A DNA stretch of 64,000 nt. Source: UBA60 sp964587885. GTDB taxonomy: Archaea; Thermoplasmatota; Poseidoniia; Poseidoniales; Poseidoniaceae. Every line of letters starts with the position of its first letter. Within the stretch, counting starts at the first letter, position 1. The position numbers and the translations under genes were made by a program. Positions 1-8,900 of this stretch are shown here, in pieces. The stretch spans positions 1 through 64,000 of the forward strand of contig CAZPME010000006.1 in the NCBI GenBank assembly GCA_964587885.1. The letters are read 5' to 3'. Under the pieces are notes generated by a model. That model made no database searches. It worked only from the letters and a program-made list of their open reading frames with translations, and had not been told where the DNA came from.

Positions 1-40
1 CGTAGCCGGCGCGAATATAACCGATGGCTTGGCTTGTTAG
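1..40 (+). CDS. Possible 3' tail of a gene entering the window
   Basis: One frame is open from the window edge to a TAG at 38-40 and would encode a 12-residue tail ending in GLAC. The next gene starts 3 nt later, a spacing typical of genes sharing a transcript. The piece is too short to identify, and an open frame of this length is expected by chance, so this is only a possibility. Confidence 0.2.
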   Translation, partial: VAGANITDGLAC

Positions 41-43
41 GGC

Positions 44-670
44 ATGGTAGAGTTATACATGTCGCGCACATGTCGACATGGTCGTTTATTTGTCATTGGA
101 GATGACTTACATAAGCGCAGTGCAGATGTTCTTGTCACTCCAGCCAACAATCGCTTGTCCGGTCGAGAAGGAGCAGATGCCGAAGTTCACAAGAAGGCTG
201 GAGAAGAATTGCGTGATGCGTGCCGACAAATTTCTATCGAACAACGAAAACTGAATCAACCACCTTGTGCAGTAACTACCAATGTCGTCACCAAACCCTT
301 TGGTCTTTCCGAGCAGTGTAAGCACCTTGTGCATGTTGTTTCACCCGATTGCCGTCGGCCTAATCAAGACGATGACAGACGCGAGTTATTGCGAACGACA
401 TACGAAAATATGTTCGCTACAATCAAGGACTTGAAGGGAGTAAAGACAGTTGTTGCTCCAGCACTTTCGATGGGAGTATTTTCTTATCCACACCGTGAGG
501 GAGCTCGCATGACTCTTGACATTCTTCTCAATTGGCTTGATGGTGAGGAAAAAACCGGTATTGATGAATATGTATTAATCGTCAAAGAGCGCAATTTCAT
601 TTCTAATATGCGTACCGTCTACCGTGAGTCTGAAGACCAATTGCCTGGTCTTGATACCACCAATGAATGA
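44..670 (+). CDS. Macro-domain (ADP-ribose-binding) protein
   Basis: The 208-residue product looks like a macro domain. An early block reads VLVTPANNRLSGREGADAEV (about residues 29-48), the usual 'n-aaN..l..ggGvdgai..aaG' phosphate/ribose-binding segment, followed by KKAGEEL. A later segment APALSMGVFSYPHREGA matches the second conserved glycine-rich loop ('ia.P.igtG.fg.p..eaa'). Macro domains bind ADP-ribose, and many remove it from proteins or act on O-acetyl-ADP-ribose; which of these applies cannot be told. No signal peptide or membrane segment is visible, so it is probably cytoplasmic. A start at ATG 59 (sixth codon) is also possible. The gene ends 2 nt from the convergent gene on the other strand. 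Family call fairly sure, substrate unknown. Confidence 0.75.
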   Translation: MVELYMSRTCRHGRLFVIGDDLHKRSADVLVTPANNRLSGREGADAEVHKKAGEELRDACRQISIEQRKLNQPPCAVTTNVVTKPFGLSEQCKHLVHVVSPDCRRPNQDDDRRELLRTTYENMFATIKDLKGVKTVVAPALSMGVFSYPHREGARMTLDILLNWLDGEEKTGIDEYVLIVKERNFISNMRTVYRESEDQLPGLDTTNE

Positions 671-672
671 TT

Positions 673-1431
673 TCAGTCATTGTAGCGTTTATTTCGCTGA
701 ACCTCTAATGCTTCTTCCATAGATAGTCTTCCTACGGCTACTGACTTAGCCAAATTGCGTGAGATTGTGATTTCACCTTCACTCATTCGCCGACTACGCC
801 GTTGTAATTCGCGTAATTCACCTTCGGCAGGTGCGACTACTTGTCGCTGGGTAATGCGCACACCATCTAGGAGAGCAATTCGGGTGGCAGCAGCGTGGTG
901 ATGATGGCGTGAAATACCTCTTGATGTTCTCCTTTCATCGACGAATTCTACCGTTAAGCCACGCACAATGCAGCAATTTGAAATTCGATTTCTCAGGGTA
1001 GATGAACCATCACCAATTCTAACGATTAAGCGATCATGCTCGATACCTGATGCAATGGCTTGAATATGGCTGGCGACATCATCAACTTTCTCTATCAATG
1101 CGGCACCAACTAAGACTCCATCGGCCAACCATGCTAGTCCTGGCCGAGGGCCGGGGTCGACGCCGAAAACCAAAATCACGGTAGGTCCGAGACCCTTGAG
1201 CAAATGGAAGGCGCGTTCGACCGCTAATTCAATACACGATTCATCGGCATAAACCGCTTGACCCTCAGAACAAGATTCGACTTCTTCAACTGAGCCTATC
1301 CAAACACTATTTTCGTGAGGAAGAGGATCATTGGGATGGAGTTGGATACAGGGTATCTTACGGCGTTGAATAACTTTGATGAGTCGCCAAGCGAGGCGAA
1401 AATCTGCAGTTCTTACTACGAGGTGCTCCAC
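673..1431 (-). CDS. Predicted RNase H-fold (RuvC/YqgF-like) protein
   Basis: The 252-residue product has no obvious named family, but its centre resembles the start of a RuvC-type RNase H fold: a strand ending in FGVDPGPRPGLAW (Asp92), which fits the 'D-x-G-x-x-x-G-a' first catalytic block. Later acidic positions occur in RIGDGS and EFVDERR, and a His-rich helix HHHHAAATRIALL lies where RuvC enzymes place their last catalytic helix. The C-terminus is basic and probably helical. The start is GTG preceded by GGTGG. It diverges from the Holliday-junction resolvase gene across about 150 bp, so a role in recombination or structure-specific DNA cleavage is plausible but inferred. It could instead be an inactive RNase H-fold protein. 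Confidence 0.5.
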   Translation of the reverse strand: MEHLVVRTADFRLAWRLIKVIQRRKIPCIQLHPNDPLPHENSVWIGSVEEVESCSEGQAVYADESCIELAVERAFHLLKGLGPTVILVFGVDPGPRPGLAWLADGVLVGAALIEKVDDVASHIQAIASGIEHDRLIVRIGDGSSTLRNRISNCCIVRGLTVEFVDERRTSRGISRHHHHAAATRIALLDGVRITQRQVVAPAEGELRELQRRSRRMSEGEITISRNLAKSVAVGRLSMEEALEVQRNKRYND

Positions 1432-1577
1432 GTACCACCCTTAGGCTGTCGAACTTTGAACCCTCTGCCTCAATAATTCCAGTAACCACTTTTCGGGGAA
1501 ATCACAAAAAGGGAAAAATTGCCTTAGAGTTCGTATAATTACCGCTTTGATAAAAGGCGAGTGCAGTCCGATAGGCG

Positions 1578-2312
1578 GTGATGGCGAGCGGCTATGAGCG
1601 AGAATTACGCGCAGTTCTAGCCGGAAATCCCGATGGAGTTAGAGCAGTCACACGTTCTTGTAGCGAATTGGAAAAGGCTCGTGCGATGCGAGTAATTCAA
1701 CGACCATTCCTAGTGGTACGTGCAGCTGGTAGCGGTATGGAAGGGAGTGGCGATATCCTCGCTTTACGAGGTGATTTATGTTTTCCAATTGAGGTCAAAA
1801 CGACTAAGGATAAGCGAGTATATTTGAGTGGCAGAACCCGAAACCAGCATGATGCAATGCAGGCTGAAGGTGAACGTTGTGGATTAATGCCGCTTTATGC
1901 CCAACGTCTCAAAGGTGTGCGGGGTGATTCATGGAGGATTTTTCGAGTCGAGGTCTCGGCACTTTCGGGTCGTCTTGCTTTATTGTCGCGCCGTTTACCA
2001 GCCTTACCACGCACGAGCAAAGGAAATCCTATGCTAGAATGGGAGAAGGGTATGCCGTTGCATAAATTCCTCGCATTGGTTTGTCGTAGCGAGACCACAG
2101 TCACAGATTCGGACAATAAATCGGTCGTTGATACTAGTGATGAAAGCAAAAGTAATGATGGCTCGGCTTCACTTCAACGAGCCCTCGAACGCGCTAAGCG
2201 GTATGAGGACGAGGCCGAGACAATTGAAACAGTACCAATTTCAGAATCTAATGACGAATCGATTGAGGTGGTTGACGATCCCCCCTCTTGGGTTACCAAT
2301 TTCCGACCCTAG
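1578..2312 (+). CDS. hjc: Holliday junction resolvase Hjc with long C-terminal extension
   Basis: Residues 1-135 match archaeal Hjc, a dimeric PD-(D/E)XK endonuclease that cuts four-way junctions symmetrically during recombination and fork repair. Visible motifs are GYEREL (catalytic Glu near residue 8), FLVVRAAGSG, Asp59 in GSGDIL, and the core Glu72-x-Lys74 in PIEVKTTKD. Hjc is usually about 120-150 residues; this product is 244. The extra roughly 110 C-terminal residues are rich in Ser, Asp and Glu, look disordered and match nothing I recognise. They may be an interaction tail. The start is GTG 1578 or the adjacent ATG 1581. The 3' end overlaps the convergent M50 protease gene by 4 nt. Confidence 0.85.
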   Translation: MMASGYERELRAVLAGNPDGVRAVTRSCSELEKARAMRVIQRPFLVVRAAGSGMEGSGDILALRGDLCFPIEVKTTKDKRVYLSGRTRNQHDAMQAEGERCGLMPLYAQRLKGVRGDSWRIFRVEVSALSGRLALLSRRLPALPRTSKGNPMLEWEKGMPLHKFLALVCRSETTVTDSDNKSVVDTSDESKSNDGSASLQRALERAKRYEDEAETIETVPISESNDESIEVVDDPPSWVTNFRP

Positions 2313-3772
2313 CGGAAATATGGTAGCAGAATAATGAACGCAACCATTAGGAAAAGCACCAGACTACTTTTGCTGCTGGTGCGGTTGACGAAATGCTCAA
2401 GTCGCAGCGGATGGATTCTCCATTTGCCGAGTTTACGACCGAGTTTATCGACCCCGCGCAAAATGTCTCGTAGCGTATCGCGCATCATATGGCCACCATC
2501 AAAGGGAACCATTGGAATGAGATTGGTGATGCCAAGAAGGAAGTTGACCCACAGTAACCAAAAGGCGAGATTCACCAGAAATAGCAAACCATCCTTACCA
2601 AGGGTTTGTCCGATAACTCCATCATCCGCTACCAACATTTCCTCCTGAATTGGGTGCATGGATTGACCCTTGTATTCAAATGGGGTAATGACTAATCCGA
2701 GCAAATGGAAAGGCGATCCTAACGCCCGTGACTTGGGGTCCAAGTCAAGATTAGGTGAGAGTGGTCCAGCCAAATTATCGATAGCATAGGTATTACTGGC
2801 CAGCCCAACAACTCCGACAAAGGGGTCACCTTCTTCGACTTCGTAAAGCGATAATGTATCCTCATCATATCCCTGTTCAACGTAATGTTGGTATTTGTCA
2901 GTTAAATTAACGATGATTTGTACCTGCTCGCCATCTTGATAGCGAATAATGTCCATGCTGACAACATCGCCAGCCCGATGATTATCCATCACCAGTTCGA
3001 AATCATTGAGGTTGGAAACGCTGGTATTGTCAATGGCGATAATGGTATCATATGCCGACAACCCCCCCTCGTCAGCACCTGATTCTTCGACGATACCTTG
3101 AGCGTGTATTCCCGCTTGTGCGGCAGCGAATTGCCCAGCTAGCAATCCCATAACCAATAAGCAAAATATGCAGGCGAAAATATTGGTCGAAGGCCCAGCG
3201 GCAAAGATTCTCATCCGTTCACGATTTGGTGCCTTCATCAATTCCTCACTTTGAGGTTCAGCAAACGCACCGAGTGGAAGTGGTCCAAGTAATAACATTC
3301 CAAACGAACGTACTCGCATCCCGTGGGCGCGGGCTTGGATGCCATGCCCGAATTCGTGAATTACCAAACCGATGATGAAGGCAAGAGCCCCCCAGCCGAG
3401 TGGGATAACCGGATTTAGACCTGGGATGGCGACCAACTCGGTTGCCGAAGGCGGGTCGGTAGGAGGTGAGGTAATGGTGGCAAATAGAGAAAGAACAAGC
3501 AATAGTAGGACAAGGAACATTGAGAATTGGCAAATCCACAGTGAGATTTCACCATACCAGCGCCAAAATTTACGCGGTTTAGATATGGTTTCAAGGGTTT
3601 TCTTCCCTTTGTCGGTACGTATCATCAAGATAAATCCGAATACTTTGGTCGCATTCCACCGGTCGAGAGTTCCATTATGCTCCCAGTAACGTAATAGGAT
3701 CCACCAACCAATAAAGGCGATGAAAATAACTGAGGGGTTGAACCACTCGATGGTCAGCCAATCCGTCGCCAC
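2309..3772 (-). CDS. Membrane-embedded M50 (site-2 type) metalloprotease with PDZ domain
   Basis: The 487-residue polytopic membrane protein has the zinc-protease motif HEFGH at residues 139-143 inside a hydrophobic helix and, near the C-terminus, PMVPFDGGHMMRD, which is the family's LDG-type third zinc-ligand segment. Between them (about residues 215-280) lies a PDZ-like segment that includes SAYDTIIAIDN. This is the layout of site-2 proteases, which cut substrates within the membrane in regulated proteolysis. Further membrane segments lie at about 10-30, 80-100, 185-205, 395-415 and 465-485. The start is GTG 3772; an upstream ATG is in another frame. The substrate is unknown. Confidence 0.88.
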   Translation of the reverse strand: MATDWLTIEWFNPSVIFIAFIGWWILLRYWEHNGTLDRWNATKVFGFILMIRTDKGKKTLETISKPRKFWRWYGEISLWICQFSMFLVLLLLVLSLFATITSPPTDPPSATELVAIPGLNPVIPLGWGALAFIIGLVIHEFGHGIQARAHGMRVRSFGMLLLGPLPLGAFAEPQSEELMKAPNRERMRIFAAGPSTNIFACIFCLLVMGLLAGQFAAAQAGIHAQGIVEESGADEGGLSAYDTIIAIDNTSVSNLNDFELVMDNHRAGDVVSMDIIRYQDGEQVQIIVNLTDKYQHYVEQGYDEDTLSLYEVEEGDPFVGVVGLASNTYAIDNLAGPLSPNLDLDPKSRALGSPFHLLGLVITPFEYKGQSMHPIQEEMLVADDGVIGQTLGKDGLLFLVNLAFWLLWVNFLLGITNLIPMVPFDGGHMMRDTLRDILRGVDKLGRKLGKWRIHPLRLEHFVNRTSSKSSLVLFLMVAFIILLPYFR

Positions 3773-3824
3773 GCGGCTCGCTCGCCTCCATCTCTATTGA
3801 AGAATCGCTTTTGATGATGCGAGA

Positions 3825-3832
3825 GTTATAAC
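3825..3832 (+). promoter_or_regulatory. TATA-like box GTTATAAC before the 3855 gene
   Basis: The palindromic GTTATAAC is centred about 26 nt before the GTG at 3855, the distance expected when an archaeal transcript begins at or near its start codon. This supports a leaderless transcript and the GTG start. It lies about 55 nt from the divergent protease start, too far for the same spacing rule. Confidence 0.4.
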
Positions 3833-3854
3833 GCAATGGCGGTTACGCGCAGGT

Positions 3855-4400
3855 GTGGACGAGTCAGAGGCAAGCATCATCGCTTGGGCCCAAGAAGAGA
3901 TTGGAGAGACGCCATCTGAGGTATCGGTTTGGTCGACCTTAGGCGAGCGAATAGAATGTATTATGCGCTTTTCACAATCGGTAGTAGTGGCGGTATTGGT
4001 TGGTGATAGTGAAGTTAAGATCGATGAGCACAGATTGACGATTGCTGGGGATGACTGGACACCAGGTTCAGTTCAAGCCAATCGTCGGCCAGATGGATGC
4101 ATTCGAGTGCGCTATCGTCGTAAGAGTATCGATATTACCGCCGAGGTAAAATCTCCCCATTCAGTATCATCATTACTTGAAAAGTGGTTATTGGAAATGC
4201 GAGGTAATGCTATTCTTCCGCGTGACCGCAATCGCCGATTGGCTAACCTCAAACGGGAGCGAGAATCAGTTCGTCGAATGCTTGAACAGGGATCATTAAC
4301 ACGTTTATCCGAAGAAATTTCCAAGGTAAGTGAAACGATTCATTCGGCCGAGACAGAACTCGGTGGGCGTGCTCCAGCCCTTTCTGTTGACGAAGAATGA
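3855..4400 (+). CDS. Hypothetical 181-residue protein
   Basis: I do not recognise a family. The first half (about residues 1-105) looks like an alternating strand/helix domain rich in Val and Ile and ending in a basic strand. The second half (about 110-175) is strongly helical and charged, with heptad-like spacing from RLANLKRERESV through EEISKVSETI, so a short coiled coil is likely. There is no signal peptide, membrane helix or cysteine motif, so it is probably cytoplasmic. The start is GTG, supported by the TATA-like box about 26 nt upstream. Its stop abuts the convergent signal peptidase gene with no spacer. Confidence 0.6.
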   Translation: MDESEASIIAWAQEEIGETPSEVSVWSTLGERIECIMRFSQSVVVAVLVGDSEVKIDEHRLTIAGDDWTPGSVQANRRPDGCIRVRYRRKSIDITAEVKSPHSVSSLLEKWLLEMRGNAILPRDRNRRLANLKRERESVRRMLEQGSLTRLSEEISKVSETIHSAETELGGRAPALSVDEE

Positions 4401-5420
4401 TTATTCCTCTTCAAACAATGTTTTGGCAACGACCGTGACGGCTTCTTCACGCTCGGCTTCATCGACTTCGGGTGAATTCTGCATTATTACACGGGTGATT
4501 GGTTCAAACACAAATGGTAATGCTAGCAATAATCCAACGCTAACTACGAGACCAATCCATGAAGAAGTGGGCACGTAACTGGTTCCAGGTTCGTTTCCAG
4601 ATAAGGCCAACTTGACCGTTCCTAGCCATGGGATTTCAGCACCGGCAACCCCTACCAACCAATCATCTTGCACCGCTCCGACCTGACCTGCACTTGTGTA
4701 TAGGCCGCTGGAGCCAGGCGATGCTCCACTACCTTGGTCAACCGAACAGCGATTATTATCTCCAAGCGTGATGAAACCAGCGTGCTGAGGGTCCCAATCA
4801 TTAATTAGCAAATAGTCGTCAATAATATCGCCGTGATTGAATTCATTATTGCGATTACATTCGTATAAGCCGGTGCCATTCCCATCAAAAGCCCATGTGA
4901 TTTTATCAACATTGAGTAATGTCGTACCGGCAACATCCCAAGTGAGGACACAGGTTCCTGCAACTCCATCTGCACCTCGGCTAATTCCGTCCCAAGATGA
5001 GCCACTGGGACAAGATTGTGTAGATCGGTCGGTAGGGTCTACGGTCGCATTAGCCACCGCTTTGAGAATTGCTCTGTGGATAATTGGAGTGCCTTCAGCA
5101 CCGTTTTTCTTGTAGATGATGACATCTCCCCCCATACCAAGTGAATCGTGACCGAAATGGAAACCCGAAGGGTCGGTCGCTTCTGCATAAGTCACAATAT
5201 CTTCGGGTGGATAAGAGTGGACAAGTATTAGGTCACCAGCATCAATTGAACCGATTTCACCTTTTTCAGAATGAATCATTGAATCCGACTCAACCACGAC
5301 CAGTGGCGGCATTGAGCCGGTGTGAATCCACATCCCGAGAATTAACATTCCAATCATCCCGAATGCGAGAATCATCTCGCGGGCGAGAATCCAGCCTGTA
5401 TTGTCGCTTGCATCGGACAT
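4401..5420 (-). CDS. Signal peptidase I, archaeal/ER (S26) type, with long insertion
   Basis: This membrane protein of about 339 residues removes signal peptides from exported proteins. After an N-terminal membrane helix comes VVVESDSM, carrying the catalytic Ser. GDVIIYKK and IIHRAI follow, where archaeal and ER-type enzymes use His in place of the bacterial Lys. Further on, FITLGDNN is the conserved GDN box. Between the His and GDN boxes there is an unusually long segment of roughly 95 residues with several cysteines. A second membrane helix (WIGLVVSVGLLLALPFVF) closes the protein. I chose ATG 5420, not the upstream start at 5459, because it leaves a 13-nt gap to the previous gene instead of an overlap and puts the membrane helix near the N-terminus. 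It probably shares a transcript with the small membrane protein upstream. Confidence 0.85.
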   Translation of the reverse strand: MSDASDNTGWILAREMILAFGMIGMLILGMWIHTGSMPPLVVVESDSMIHSEKGEIGSIDAGDLILVHSYPPEDIVTYAEATDPSGFHFGHDSLGMGGDVIIYKKNGAEGTPIIHRAILKAVANATVDPTDRSTQSCPSGSSWDGISRGADGVAGTCVLTWDVAGTTLLNVDKITWAFDGNGTGLYECNRNNEFNHGDIIDDYLLINDWDPQHAGFITLGDNNRCSVDQGSGASPGSSGLYTSAGQVGAVQDDWLVGVAGAEIPWLGTVKLALSGNEPGTSYVPTSSWIGLVVSVGLLLALPFVFEPITRVIMQNSPEVDEAEREEAVTVVAKTLFEEE

Positions 5421-5433
5421 GGGTGAAGTACCC

Positions 5434-5850
5434 TCAGCGGCGCATCTTCTTAAGACCAAGACTCGTTAAGTGTTCGTTTAGCCGCTCTTCGGCTGAACTT
5501 CCCAACAAGCGGGCTGCTGACTCGGCCTCGCCACGCATTTTGCCCAATTCTGAACGTGAGTCGATAGCGAATGCTTCGAGTAATACCGAGCGTTGACCGA
5601 TGTAGTGGAAAAATTCAGGGCCGATTACGATTGCGACAATGCTGCCGATTAGAAGAATGACCCATGCTGGACCGGTATAGTCTTCGAAACCTTCGACTTC
5701 TTGGAGAAATAGAAATTGCGCAAGTGAAGCGACAATAAGCACTACGCTGGCGGCAAATAGGGTGGACAGGATTGCCAAATGCTTGTCGCGTTTACCTTCC
5801 CACCACTTGCTGAATTTTGCCATTAACCCCTTTTTTCCCTTACCAGCCAT
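5434..5850 (-). CDS. Small two-helix membrane protein
   Basis: The 138-residue product has a basic N-terminus (MAGKGKKGLMAKFSKWW), two hydrophobic helices at about residues 27-49 and 63-80, and a charged helical tail. No catalytic motif is visible and I do not recognise the family. It lies 13 nt upstream of signal peptidase I on the same strand, so the two are probably cotranscribed; a helper role in export is possible but inferred from position alone. Confidence 0.6.
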   Translation of the reverse strand: MAGKGKKGLMAKFSKWWEGKRDKHLAILSTLFAASVVLIVASLAQFLFLQEVEGFEDYTGPAWVILLIGSIVAIVIGPEFFHYIGQRSVLLEAFAIDSRSELGKMRGEAESAARLLGSSAEERLNEHLTSLGLKKMRR

Positions 5851-5957
5851 GGCTATCCTCTCATCTGCGTATGCGGTGGTGGGAAATACCTTTTTCCCTC
5901 AAGCATTTCCCTTTTCAAATTCTTTTGAGTCCCTACGGGACTCTTGACCATTGGTGG

Positions 5958-5963
5958 ATATAT
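5958..5963 (+). promoter_or_regulatory. TATA-like box ATATAT before the giant surface protein
   Basis: ATATAT within GGATATATTC is centred about 29 nt before ATG 5990 and 38 nt before the alternative ATG 5999. The distance fits an archaeal promoter giving a short or absent leader and slightly favours ATG 5990. Confidence 0.35.
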
Positions 5964-5989
5964 TCAAATGCTGTAACACGTGGTCATAG

Positions 5990-8900
5990 ATGATTACCAT
6001 GAGTTCTCGTCGCCGTTTGGCATCTTCAATCGTATTGATTTTCTTGGTATCTTCTCTTTCTCCATTGGCTAGCGCAGCGACAACTGAGACCAAATTCAAT
6101 GATGGTTCAACCTCATATTCCCATACTTTTTCTGGCCAAGGAACCGGTCAAGCCGGTGAAATTACGATTCCATACGGGGCTGAAGTGACCCAAGCAGAAT
6201 TTGAACTTGAAGGCAAGGCATCAGGTTCCAGTTGGACGAATTTGACTTCAGACAGTAACTTTGGGGGGGCCGGGTCCGGTAACTGGATTGGTCAGCCTCC
6301 TGGGCTGAACTACGGATGGCGTACTAACTTGGAAGTAGAGAATGACGCGGTTCATCTAAAACCTCAACCGACCGACCGAACATCAACCTTCGCTTCTTCG
6401 ACACATGTATCCAATGCAGGTAGTGCAACTCACAATACGACAGGTCATTTCGTTGCATTATCCGATCAAGGCTTCAAAGGTGTTACCTACCAGCCACCCA
6501 AGAAATCTTTGGGCGCAAGCCAAACTTGGAATTATCCAGGACCAATTGCCAATCTTGGCGATGAAATTCACGTCCTAATGTATTCTTCAACTTCTACTGG
6601 GCAGGTTCCACAAATACAACGTTACAATTCGACTTCAGGCGCTTACATAGGAACCGCAGGTCTCAGTTACGGGAGTTGCACTTCAAGTGCAATCTACTAC
6701 ATTTATGATGCAGCTGCAGACGGTAACAATACCGTATGGCTTGTATCGTACTCATACCGTTATGTGTCCAAATGGTCAATCAGCAGTAGTGGTGATTGGA
6801 GTTGCAGTCAATATTGGATGATGAGTTCTCCATACTATCCTGTGGGAATTTCAGTTGACCCGGTTACGAATGACCTATATCTCGCAGTTTACGAGTCGAT
6901 GTCCCCAAATTATTACCATTACCTTTGGCAGGTAAGTAGGACTTTCCCAACCACTGCTAATCTAACTTATACGCTTGGATCAAATACGAAATTAGGTGGC
7001 TTGGGTTCAGGATTAGTAGTTGATGGTGACCGAGTAACTTACAATAGATATTCATCTAATTACGCCTTGCATAGTTATTTCGATATTGGTAGCGGTGTTG
7101 CTGTGCATATGGGCACAAATCAATTTAACAATGTAGGCCATTATGGATTAGAAAACATGAGAGATGGAACGTATGGCCATACTTGCTTCCATTCAAATTA
7201 TTGTTCAGCATCTTCTAGGAAATTGGTTCTGTCTGGTAGCGGAGTAACCTATGATGAACGTAGTGTTTCGACCACAACCGCAGTTGTGCAAGGTATCACC
7301 AATACCCTTTCTTCGTCTATTACTCAGGTCAGTATCACTGAAGCGATTACCCATGTCCCTGATAATACTTCGATAGAATTTGAATTGTCATTGGATAATG
7401 GAGTGACTTGGAAGTCTGCGAGATTAGGAAACACTATCACTTTCGCCCAGGCGGGTAATCAACTAGTTGCTAGGGCATACCTAAATGGAACTACTACCAA
7501 GACACCAGTACTCGATATGATAACTCTGACATATGTCGATTCATACGTTAGTAGCGGTCATTTCTATCTACGTTCACAATATTATGGTGGCACCACTGGT
7601 AGTGCTCCGGTTGCGGCGTCAATTTGGTGGAACGGAACCACTCCTTCGGGAACATCATTGACAGTAAGAATATACAGTAATTCGGCTTGTTCCGGCACAT
7701 CACAATTATTTGCCAATCCAGGTGAAACGCATTCCTTTACTACCTCCACTTATTTTGCGGTATGTGTGAATTTTGCTGGCGGTAGTGATACTCCTACATT
7801 ACACGACATCAATATTCAATTCCACACCAACGCACCGAAGAATGTAGGTTTAGATATCGGTGGTGATGGCTCCAAAGAATGGACCAAAACTGACACCTTC
7901 CTCGGTAAATTGGTAGTCAATGATGTGGCGGTAATTAATGCCTTGAATAATTTAATTCCCGATACTGGTAGTGGACTTGTAAATATCCCAATTGAGATTA
8001 GTTCAGGTACGTCTGGAATAATGAGTATTAATTCATTTTCAATAATATACCAAATGTCAACGGTTAATTTGGATATTATTTATGACGAGACCGAGGTTCT
8101 TCACGAACGTATTGAACCGTACGAAGTCATCACCCGTCACGTTATTGGTGAAACCGCTAGCGCGATTGATGAGGTGTCACTACAATTCAATGCCGCACCT
8201 TTAGGTATGGCACCATTGCTTGAATGGGATTTACTCGATTCGTTGCCTACTGAAAATGACCCTGGAGATTGGATTTCAGTAGACCAATCATCATACACAA
8301 ATATCAGTAATGGCATTCTTGAAGTGCATTGGCGATTCAAGGTGAAAGGGGATTTCCCTGAGCAAAGTAATGTTAGATTTACTGCCCGTTGCATTGATAA
8401 TAATGATTTTGAGCCAAGCCAATTAGCTGGTACAAAGACCATGCTAGTCAACCATAGTTTTGGACTAGGGTGGCTTAAGGTACTCGATAATGATGGCGAA
8501 GTAACTTGGAATGATATGCCGGAAAACACATGGGTTGCGGCAGGAGAGACAATTCATTTCCAAGGACAAATGTTCTTCAAGGACACCAACGATACTCCCA
8601 AGGATAATGCCTTTGATACGCGTATTGCACAGGGCACCTTTGTCCACTCATCGTGGCGTGATCTAAGTAATCCCAATGGCTCCTTTTTCATCAGTGTCGA
8701 TGTACCAACTATCGACGTTCCAGATGGAGTAACCTATGGGTTGGAAACCTACAATGAGCGTGATCCATCACGTGTGTTAGATATGGATGAAACTTGGTTT
8801 CACACTATCCGAGTCGATGCAACTGAGCCGCGAGCGATGGAAAATTATCCTGTTGAAGGAGACTATGAGGCGGCCGATCCAGAACATCTAATTCGCTTCC

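Noticed and set aside
69..80. Perfect palindrome CATGTCGACATG near the start of the macro-domain gene
   Set aside because: It lies inside the coding frame and reads as normal codons; one 12-base palindrome in 64 kb is expected by chance.
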